Shown: positions 14,918-21,802 of the stretch, piece after piece | How positions within the stretch are numbered: position 1 is the first letter of the stretch | Layout of the letters: each line of letters begins with the position of its first letter | DNA from: an uncultured Collinsella sp. | GTDB lineage: Bacteria; Actinomycetota; Coriobacteriia; Coriobacteriales; Coriobacteriaceae | Assembly (NCBI GenBank): GCA_900545875.1 | Contig: URAQ01000002.1 | Coordinates: forward strand, 1 to 24,229 | Reading direction: 5' to 3' | DNA length: 24,229 bases | Notes under the pieces: model-generated | Database searches by the model: none | What the model saw: the letters and a program-made list of their open reading frames with translations, nothing else | Told to the model about the DNA's origin: nothing | Program-made: the position numbers and the translations under genes

Positions 14918-15655
14918 ATGAACGGATGCGACATGTACAGGATCGAGCCAGACGCTCCCAAGAAGCTAACGGCGATGAATATTTTCGGCATGATTCTGCA
15001 AACCATCTTTGCAGTTGTGCTCTACGTGGTCGCCGTCGACATGATGTGTTTGCTGACGACGTGGCTCGGCGGCTTTATGTTCGAGATTGGCGAGGGCAAC
15101 ACAGTGATCCCGCTCCATTCGTGGCGCTTGGTGGCGTTTAGGGCGTACTGGGTTGTGCTGGGCGCGGCGGTCGTTGCGGCGCTTGCCCATAAATGGATCG
15201 TGCTGCTAACGGGGGAGCGCGAGTCCGACATGTGCAAGCTGCTCGGTTCAATTGAGAGGGCGGGCGCAATTGCATCCGTCTTCTGCGCGATCGTCTGTTT
15301 GTTGGGCTATGCCGCTGTATTTGATTGGTGGGCCGGCGTGACCAGAAAGATGGCTTCGGATCCTCACGCCAATAATTACCTGCTTTGGGCTGTTGTCTTA
15401 ACCATCGGGACGATTGTCGAGTGTCGAATTGTCAAAGGGGTCCTCAACGCCCTATTTCCTCATGAGTGCTTGTTTCACGGGCTTCGCTTTGCATCCGCCT
15501 GCATGGTTACTCCTCTGCTCGCGCTTGTGCCCACCGTGCTGGCCATCATCGTGTGCGCGCTGGTGGTAGGTCTTTTTGCCGGGGTTTTGTTTGCTTCGCT
15601 TGCGATCCCCGTAGTTTTTACGCTCATCTCCGTCGCCATTCTGGCCAGCCGTTAA
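14918..15655 (+). CDS. Polytopic membrane protein, unknown function
   Basis: 245 aa with about six hydrophobic segments: roughly residues 20-45, 68-95, 110-135, 150-170 and two within 190-243. A short cytosolic-looking N-terminus (YRIEPDAPKK) precedes the first. There is no signal peptide, no transporter signature and no enzymatic motif that I recognise. AAAGGA lies about 8 bases before the ATG. It is the first gene of the operon encoding the ClpX-like unfoldase, helicase-nuclease and Argonaute-like protein, 43 bp ahead of another small membrane protein. In defence operons membrane proteins are often effectors (pore formers) or anchors; either is possible here. Its fixed place in the operon is the main clue. 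Confidence 0.7.
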   Translation: MNGCDMYRIEPDAPKKLTAMNIFGMILQTIFAVVLYVVAVDMMCLLTTWLGGFMFEIGEGNTVIPLHSWRLVAFRAYWVVLGAAVVAALAHKWIVLLTGERESDMCKLLGSIERAGAIASVFCAIVCLLGYAAVFDWWAGVTRKMASDPHANNYLLWAVVLTIGTIVECRIVKGVLNALFPHECLFHGLRFASACMVTPLLALVPTVLAIIVCALVVGLFAGVLFASLAIPVVFTLISVAILASR

Positions 15656-15698
15656 CGAATGCCGCGTGCCCATGGCTCGCGCAAAGAAAGGAACGACC

Positions 15699-15905
15699 AT
15701 GTTGGAAATCTCTAATGCTCAAAAGGTTCTGCTGCTTGCCGTACTCACCGCTCTTGTGGCCGGCGCCCTGATGTGCGAAGTGTTGCATCCCACGCTGTTT
15801 CCGCTGCTCAAGCAGGGTATTTTGCAGCTGCTCTACCACATTCCGGTCTTTACCCAACCGGGCAACGTCATCTATCTGGAGTCGGCGACCTCGCTGGCGC
15901 TGTAG
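15699..15905 (+). CDS. Small single-pass membrane protein, 68 aa
   Basis: The start at 15699 (MLEISNAQK) has AAAGGA at a suitable distance; a GTG at 15666 would add 11 residues but has no good site. One clear membrane segment spans about residues 9-31 (LLLAVLTALVAGALM). A second moderately hydrophobic stretch (about 35-52) may be amphipathic. No family is recognised. It lies 43 bp after the polytopic membrane gene and 60 bp before the ClpX-like gene, so it is part of the same transcript. It may be a partner of the larger membrane protein or a holin-like effector. Confidence 0.6.
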   Translation: MLEISNAQKVLLLAVLTALVAGALMCEVLHPTLFPLLKQGILQLLYHIPVFTQPGNVIYLESATSLAL

Positions 15906-15965
15906 GGATTTACGGGCTCAGCCCGCGTCATAGGTAAGAAAGCCAATATGGAAAGGAAAACACCC

Positions 15966-17735
15966 ATGACTCAAAAGCAGTATCGAAATTTCGATCGCTA
16001 CCAGGACCTGCTCACTCGAATTGCGCCTACGCGCCTGGTGGAGCAGACGCGTCAGAGCGTTATTGGCCACGAAGGAAGCTTGGAGGCCTTTGTGACGGCG
16101 CTGAGCTTTGAGGTCAACCGCTGCGTGATGTTGGCACGCGGTGCCGATCCGCGCGATGTCCTTTCGCCCGCAGCCATTTTGGTGATGGGCTCCACTGGCA
16201 CGGGGAAGACCCACACCATCAAGGTCGTGGTAGATGCCGCAGGGCTTAAGCTGTTCATGTTTGATGTCTCTACCATGACGGGCGAGGGCTGGCACGGTGC
16301 CAGCATGAGCAACTGCCTGTCGCAGGTCGCGGACTATCAGGCTGCGAATCCCGGCGATATCTGCTTGGTGCTCTTTGACGAGTTTGACAAGGCGGTTCGT
16401 TCCGAGCCCGATGGAAGCGGCGCTCCGTCCGGCTTTAGTCCTTCGCAGTCGTTCCTTAAGCTCCTGGAAGGCGGGGAGATGCCGTTTGAATGTGAGAATC
16501 AGAAGGGCACAACGATCAAGAGGCTCAATCTTGATCAGGTTGTCTGCATTTTAGGCGGCGCCTTTATGGGCCTGGATGCTCTGGTGCGCAAGCGCCTGAG
16601 CAGCAAGGCTGGCACCACGGTCGGTTTTGGATCTTCGCCCGCCGCCGCGCGCACCGCCGCAAAATCGGCAAACGAGCTGCGAGACAGTGCGACCATCGAG
16701 GATGTCGAGACTTGGGGCATTATGTCCGAGCTGTGCGGCCGCATTGGCTCGGTGATTAACTTTAACGCCCTGAGCGTAAACGATCTGGTTCAGATTGCGT
16801 ATGAGCAGTACCTGCCCAAATACAACAACATGATGGGAAATGGCGCCAAGATGGAGCTGACGGCGGATGCTGTTCGCCTTGCGGCGGAGCGCGCGGTTAA
16901 GGAAGGTGCCGGCGCGCGTGGCATGCTCCGCCAACTGCGCCCCCTTATGATGCACGCCTGGAAGGACATGCTGGAAGATGCCCATATTGCCCGTGCGATT
17001 TTGGTTGTGCGCGACGGGGATCTTGCGGTTACGTACGAGCGCTCCCATGAGCCGCGGCATTTTTTGCCGGAGAAGATGGGGGAGAACTCGCCCTTGCTAA
17101 ACGAGAGGGACATTGAAGCCCTGGCGTTGGTGAGCGACTGGATGGAGCATGTGGACGAGGACGAGCATAAGCCGTATCAGCCCGAGTTTGCTTGGCTGGC
17201 GGATTTGGTGGACGGTCCGGCGCTCGACAAGATTGTGCAGGGCGGCAAGGTGTCCGAACTTGCCGAGGTGCTGCTGAAAGGCATTCCGTTTGAGGGGCCG
17301 CAGCGCGTTGCCGCCAGCGAGTTGCTTAAAGCGTGTGCCTGCTACAACGATGTGCTCTATACCGACAAGGATAAGTGGCGCAACCTTGCCCAGGTGCTTG
17401 CGCTCTCCAAATTGGTGTACAAGAATTCGCCCGATTGCTTGCTGAGCCCGCTCGATGTGGTTATGAACGGCACGACTGAGGGCAACGGTTTTCAGGGTCT
17501 TGGCGAGTGGATTGATGCCGTAAGTATGGCTGGAAGGCCTTCGCTGGAGAAGTGGCAGTACGTGGCGGCTGGGGAGGCTCTGCGGGTTTACGACCTCTTT
17601 AGCAAGCGCCCCGACCAGGTTCAGGAGTCTGCCGCCGATGCATCCCTGATGCGTGTCGCCCTTGCAGCGATCGATGCCGAAGAGCGCGAAGCGTTGGAGC
17701 GCGATCTTAAGAACCTGCTCGCTTCGTGCGAGTAG
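15966..17735 (+). CDS. ClpX-like AAA+ unfoldase with a C-terminal extension
   Basis: 589 aa from the ATG at 15966, with AAAGGA eight bases upstream; an in-frame ATG at 15948 lacks a good site. Residues 1 to ~355 follow ClpX: Walker A GSTGTGKT (75-82), Walker B LFDEFDKA (D138, E139), a GGAFMGL segment like GGAFxGL of ClpX, a VGFG loop (219-222) at the place of the ClpP-docking IGF loop, an arginine finger in CGRIG (R259) and sensor 2 GARG (R318). The N-terminal zinc-binding domain of ClpX is missing. The pore loop reads GWHG (108-111) instead of GYVG. The ~230-residue C-terminal extension is unknown. It is probably a dedicated unfoldase that remodels a protein of this system or of the invader, perhaps feeding ClpP. 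Confidence 0.85.
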   Translation: MTQKQYRNFDRYQDLLTRIAPTRLVEQTRQSVIGHEGSLEAFVTALSFEVNRCVMLARGADPRDVLSPAAILVMGSTGTGKTHTIKVVVDAAGLKLFMFDVSTMTGEGWHGASMSNCLSQVADYQAANPGDICLVLFDEFDKAVRSEPDGSGAPSGFSPSQSFLKLLEGGEMPFECENQKGTTIKRLNLDQVVCILGGAFMGLDALVRKRLSSKAGTTVGFGSSPAAARTAAKSANELRDSATIEDVETWGIMSELCGRIGSVINFNALSVNDLVQIAYEQYLPKYNNMMGNGAKMELTADAVRLAAERAVKEGAGARGMLRQLRPLMMHAWKDMLEDAHIARAILVVRDGDLAVTYERSHEPRHFLPEKMGENSPLLNERDIEALALVSDWMEHVDEDEHKPYQPEFAWLADLVDGPALDKIVQGGKVSELAEVLLKGIPFEGPQRVAASELLKACACYNDVLYTDKDKWRNLAQVLALSKLVYKNSPDCLLSPLDVVMNGTTEGNGFQGLGEWIDAVSMAGRPSLEKWQYVAAGEALRVYDLFSKRPDQVQESAADASLMRVALAAIDAEEREALERDLKNLLASCE

Positions 17736-17773
17736 TCGCCGACTGTTTTTCTTTCCTTTCTTTCTTCTCTCAA

Positions 17774-17792
17774 GCGGCATGGACACTGCCGC
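17774..17792. repeat. Short hairpin in the gap before the helicase gene
   Basis: GCGGCA (17774-17779) and TGCCGC (17787-17792) form a 6-bp stem with a 7-base loop. It follows a pyrimidine-rich run (about 17744-17770) in the 134-bp gap between the ClpX-like and helicase genes, the largest gap in the operon. It could attenuate or process the transcript. A 22-codon ORF (17779-17847) spans it but has no Shine-Dalgarno. Confidence 0.3.
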
Positions 17793-17869
17793 CTCGACCG
17801 CCCTGCGTGAGTTTTTGTCCGCACGGGATGGTATTCAACACATGTAACAACTAAATCGGAGGTTTGACC

Positions 17870-20800
17870 ATGGCTACGTGGGAACTGAACTGTCAATCGA
17901 GCCCGTCGCCTGCGGGCGACAAGGAGTTTGCTCCCTATCTTGCGCGCCAAAAGGCGATGCGCGAGTTTTTTGAGCGTGCGCTGTTTGCCCCCAAGGACCA
18001 GGACAACAACGGCCTGTACTTTTTGGGCGCCACAACCGGCTCGGGTAAAAACTACACGGCCGAGCAGGTCACGGCAGACCTGATTGCCGGCGGCTGGGAT
18101 GAGTCGGGCTGTTTTAATAAATGCCCCGGTCGCCGTACCTTAGTGTTTGTGGTTCCGGGCAAGGACAACCGCGACAACTACGTTGCAAGTGTGCGCAAAC
18201 TGCTGGTTGACCAGGGCATGAGCTGCGATGAAGCGGCGCGCATGGTGTTCGATCTTCCGCGAGCGGGAGAGAACATCACAAATTGGATCGAGGCCACGTT
18301 TGACAAGGGCAGCGTAAGGCCGCGTGATATTCCTTGCCCCTTTGGAACGAAGGACGAGGCCGTTCTTCGCGACATTGCGCACGCGTGGAACAGCGCGATG
18401 GAGGTCGCCGATGACCTTTTGGGCCTTTTGGACAAGAAGGAACGCCTGGGAAGCGTTGTCGACCGCCTGACCCCGGGACTGTGGGACAAACTGGCATTGG
18501 CAGACGCGAGCCTGCGCCGAGCGGTGAGTCGTGGACGCCAGGGCATCACGCGTGGCATCGAGGAAATTCCCCGGATTTGGCCCTCGGCATTGCTCAACGA
18601 TAAGCGCACGCCGCATGTGATTGCATGCACGCCGCAAAAGCTCGTCAATAGAATCGATACGGTGACAGGCGCGGGCGTCGTGTTCTTTAACGCAGCGGTT
18701 GCCGACGAGTGCCTGTTTATCTTTGACGAGATCGACCACGCGAAGGCCGATATGCTGTCGATGCTGGCGGCGGGACATATGAAATTCCAACCTGACGAGA
18801 TGCTGCGCATTCTTGACCGTCATTTTAATGGCGGCGTGGTGGACCCTTTGCTGCTGGGAAATCGAGACCAGTGGATGGCGGTCTATACGCATGCCTCGAC
18901 CTCGGGCGAGCACGAGGGGTCAAACGCGGCAACGGGTAGGGTCTCGCGCACAAGTGTGGAGACGGCTGCCGAAGAGATTGCCAAGAGCGCCCAGCGTATG
19001 CAAAAGATGATTGCTGCGTGTATCCAGGACATGGAGCTGCAGCAGCCTTTTGCCCTGTCTGACGAGGCGAAAGACAAGCAGCTCGCCGGTCGTCATCTGT
19101 TTGGCAGCGACGATATCTCGGTGGGCGATGGCTTGTCGAATCCCCTGCGCTATGAGCTCGATACTCGCCGCAACCGCAATATGATTACGTCTTGTGGAGC
19201 GGACGGGCAGCAGACCGTCAACAAGGCGGTGCGCCGTGCGCGCGGCCTTGTCAGGATGGTGGTGGGCCATCTTGCCCGCTGCGCCACGCTTATGGACAAG
19301 CTGTACTACGGCAGCATTTCGTATAAGGACGATCTTTCGCGCAAGAACATCATCGACGCCCTGGGCATTAGGAACGACCAGACCAGCGAGAAATACTTCT
19401 GGAATTCGTTGATGCTGGCGCTGTTCTTTAAGGACCGCAAGAACGACGAGATCGATGCCGTTGACGACTCGATGTATGCGCGTGGTGTTGACTACCTGGT
19501 GATGGAAACCACCATCGACCATATGTTTACCACGTACCTCACCAACCACGGCATCGAGCGCATGCCCGAGGCGTATCTGGCCTCCATTGCCGCCAAGGCT
19601 CCCTGCGTGTGCATGAGCGCCACTTGGAATGCGCCGACCATTAAGAACTTTGACCTGGATTACCTGGACGAAGTGCACGGCGTGGTTCGTAAAGATGCTT
19701 GGATTGGCGAGTTCAACCAGGAGATTGTGCGACAGACCAAGCTATTCAACAAGCAGGTGGCAACGGTGTATGACGTCGACGTCGTTTGGGTTGACGAGTC
19801 AAAGAAGCTTGCCGGCATGGCGGCCGTGGTCGGCGGTGCCTATGGCGGCGGTATCGTGCCGCCCGACGAGGTGTACGAGCATGCGATGGAATTCTTTGAC
19901 CAGATTGGCGTGAGTGAAGGACTTGCGGTGCGCCTGCGCCGAGAGATTGCCGACAGGGTGCGCATGAGCGATGCCAAAAACATCGAGTTTGAACTCAAGC
20001 GTCTGAGCAAGACCCTCGTTGCCGTGAGCGCTTGGGCGCGTGGTGTGGCGCACAGCGAGCAGCAGGCGGGAGCGATCTTTACGACGCGCCACATGGGAAA
20101 CCATGGCGAATTCAATAGCTTGGCGCTGGATCTTGCCCGCGAAATCGTTGCCGAACTGGTGATTAGGAACGTTAAGCATCCCGAGGCCTCGTACGAGGAA
20201 TCGCTCGAGGAGGCCAAGGATATGGTGCCGTGCTTTAATTCTGCCGGCTGGGAGGAGGGCTGGCGCGGCGCCCAGAAACGTCTGCAGAACGGCGAGCCGA
20301 CCCTGATGTTTATCAACCTTGCCGCGGGTGGTTTTTCCAAGAACCTTAAATACGAGGTGCCGGAGAGCCTGCGCAGCACGGTGTGTCAGGTCGATTGTGG
20401 TTTTGACAACGCTGAGCGACATCCCAAGATGGATCTCGATTTTCTGTACGTGGAGTCGCCCAGGAGCCGCTTGACCTGGGGAGTCGACATGAGCTCAAAG
20501 AAGTTTGACCAGCAGGCGCTGCTTGGCGTGGTCGAACAGGAGGAGCTCGTGGCGCGCGGTGAGATCCTGTTTATCCAGAAGCGCCATCGCGTGCGCACGG
20601 TGCTGGCGGGCACCGACGGAAAACTGCCGGTGCGCGACACCCTCTCTTACCAGGTCGAAGGTGCTCGCATCGTGGCGCAAGCCGTGGGCCGCTTAATGCG
20701 TACGAGCGTAAAGATGCCGCACGTGCAGGTGATGCTCGATCGCGAAATCGCCGGCGATTGCGACTTTTCGTTCCTGCACGATTTGCCGATGGGTTACGAG

Positions 20801-21802
20801 TTGGAGCAGGTGGTTGGCGCCTGTGCGGCCGTCAACAATCACATGGCGGACAAGAAGCAGCACGCTGCTAGCAGGCAGCAGAACCTTGCTGCCTTTAGGA
20901 ACAACCTGGCGAAAGAGAAGCACGAAAAGCTGGCATGGAGGGTTACCTCGCTCGATGCGCGCGAGGAGGACCTGGCCGCCTTTGATGACGAGCGCGACTT
21001 TTATCTGCATCATTTTTGCCTGCCGTGGGAAGATCTCGCGCATTATCCTGCACGCAAAAGCACTGCGCTGCACATGCCGTACGCCGCGAGTGGCTATGCG
21101 TATGCGCAGGGCGGAGTGTGTAAGGTGCCGCATTTTGAGTTTCCCAGCCATGAGGGTGAACCTGTTGAGCAGATTGCTGCCCGCCTGGAGGAGTGCTGCC
21201 GCTACGACGAGGGGTTAAAGGGCGCGACGGTTCGCCAGGTAAGCCAGGCGGCGGCCCGCGTGCCCGAGTTGCTGTCGATTCGGGAGGTGCGCGAGCGTTG
21301 GTCGCGCGACGGGGTGCCCGCGATACTGCAACCGGCGGCGACGGCGCACATGACGCCCTATATGTTTCAGGCGGTGTACCTGGGAGAACTGGGAGAGTCT
21401 GCCGGTAGGGCCATCTTTGAGGCGTATTACGACGGCCGCTACTCGCTTGCTCGTGGCGATGCGGCTCATGCCGAGACGGGCGGCGATTTTGAGGTGCTCG
21501 ATGCCGCTGGCAATAAGACCGGGGTGTGGATCGATTTTAAGCACTATCGCATCGGCGCCTACGAGACCTACAGGAGCTCCGGCGGCGAGACTACGGATGC
21601 CGAGCGCTTTAAGGCAAAGGCTCAAAAAGTTGGGGCGAAGCGCCTGTTGATCGTCAATGTTTTGGCCGATGAGGCGGCGCTGGAGCTCCGTCAAAAGCCA
21701 ATCGATGACGAGGGGATGGTGTTCTCCTTCCCCTATATGGCAGCTGATGGTGCAATCAATCTGGAGATGATGGAGGCGATCGGACGTGCAATCGAAGCAT
21801 AG
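17870..21802 (+). CDS. SF2 helicase with C-terminal PD-(D/E)XK nuclease, DdmD-like
   Basis: 1310 aa from the ATG at 17870, with CGGAGG seven bases upstream. Helicase motifs: Walker A GATTGSGKN (53-61, with Asn in place of the usual Thr/Ser), DEID box (286-289), SAT motif III (583-585), and motif VI QAVGRLMR (Q937, R941, R944). About 150-200 residues of inserted helical sequence separate the DEID box from motif III. Near the C-terminus a PD-(D/E)XK-type core shows GDFEVLD (D1206, E1208) followed by WIDFKHYR (D1222, K1224). This helicase-plus-nuclease layout and size match DdmD, which unwinds and degrades plasmid DNA when recruited by the inactive pAgo DdmE. The next gene overlaps by 17 bp and looks like that partner. 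The homology to DdmD is inferred from architecture, not from alignment. Confidence 0.75.
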   Translation: MATWELNCQSSPSPAGDKEFAPYLARQKAMREFFERALFAPKDQDNNGLYFLGATTGSGKNYTAEQVTADLIAGGWDESGCFNKCPGRRTLVFVVPGKDNRDNYVASVRKLLVDQGMSCDEAARMVFDLPRAGENITNWIEATFDKGSVRPRDIPCPFGTKDEAVLRDIAHAWNSAMEVADDLLGLLDKKERLGSVVDRLTPGLWDKLALADASLRRAVSRGRQGITRGIEEIPRIWPSALLNDKRTPHVIACTPQKLVNRIDTVTGAGVVFFNAAVADECLFIFDEIDHAKADMLSMLAAGHMKFQPDEMLRILDRHFNGGVVDPLLLGNRDQWMAVYTHASTSGEHEGSNAATGRVSRTSVETAAEEIAKSAQRMQKMIAACIQDMELQQPFALSDEAKDKQLAGRHLFGSDDISVGDGLSNPLRYELDTRRNRNMITSCGADGQQTVNKAVRRARGLVRMVVGHLARCATLMDKLYYGSISYKDDLSRKNIIDALGIRNDQTSEKYFWNSLMLALFFKDRKNDEIDAVDDSMYARGVDYLVMETTIDHMFTTYLTNHGIERMPEAYLASIAAKAPCVCMSATWNAPTIKNFDLDYLDEVHGVVRKDAWIGEFNQEIVRQTKLFNKQVATVYDVDVVWVDESKKLAGMAAVVGGAYGGGIVPPDEVYEHAMEFFDQIGVSEGLAVRLRREIADRVRMSDAKNIEFELKRLSKTLVAVSAWARGVAHSEQQAGAIFTTRHMGNHGEFNSLALDLAREIVAELVIRNVKHPEASYEESLEEAKDMVPCFNSAGWEEGWRGAQKRLQNGEPTLMFINLAAGGFSKNLKYEVPESLRSTVCQVDCGFDNAERHPKMDLDFLYVESPRSRLTWGVDMSSKKFDQQALLGVVEQEELVARGEILFIQKRHRVRTVLAGTDGKLPVRDTLSYQVEGARIVAQAVGRLMRTSVKMPHVQVMLDREIAGDCDFSFLHDLPMGYELEQVVGACAAVNNHMADKKQHAASRQQNLAAFRNNLAKEKHEKLAWRVTSLDAREEDLAAFDDERDFYLHHFCLPWEDLAHYPARKSTALHMPYAASGYAYAQGGVCKVPHFEFPSHEGEPVEQIAARLEECCRYDEGLKGATVRQVSQAAARVPELLSIREVRERWSRDGVPAILQPAATAHMTPYMFQAVYLGELGESAGRAIFEAYYDGRYSLARGDAAHAETGGDFEVLDAAGNKTGVWIDFKHYRIGAYETYRSSGGETTDAERFKAKAQKVGAKRLLIVNVLADEAALELRQKPIDDEGMVFSFPYMAADGAINLEMMEAIGRAIEA

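Noticed and set aside
14650..15006. 119-codon N-terminal extension of the methylase-like protein, partly opposite the membrane gene
   Set aside because: It would overlap the start of the divergent membrane gene, and the ATG at 14649 has a strong AGGAGGTG site. The extension looks like translated AT-rich intergenic DNA.
17779..17847. 22-codon leader peptide ORF
   Set aside because: There is no Shine-Dalgarno, it lies over a hairpin and it shows no amino-acid bias suggesting attenuation. It is kept only as part of the gap description.
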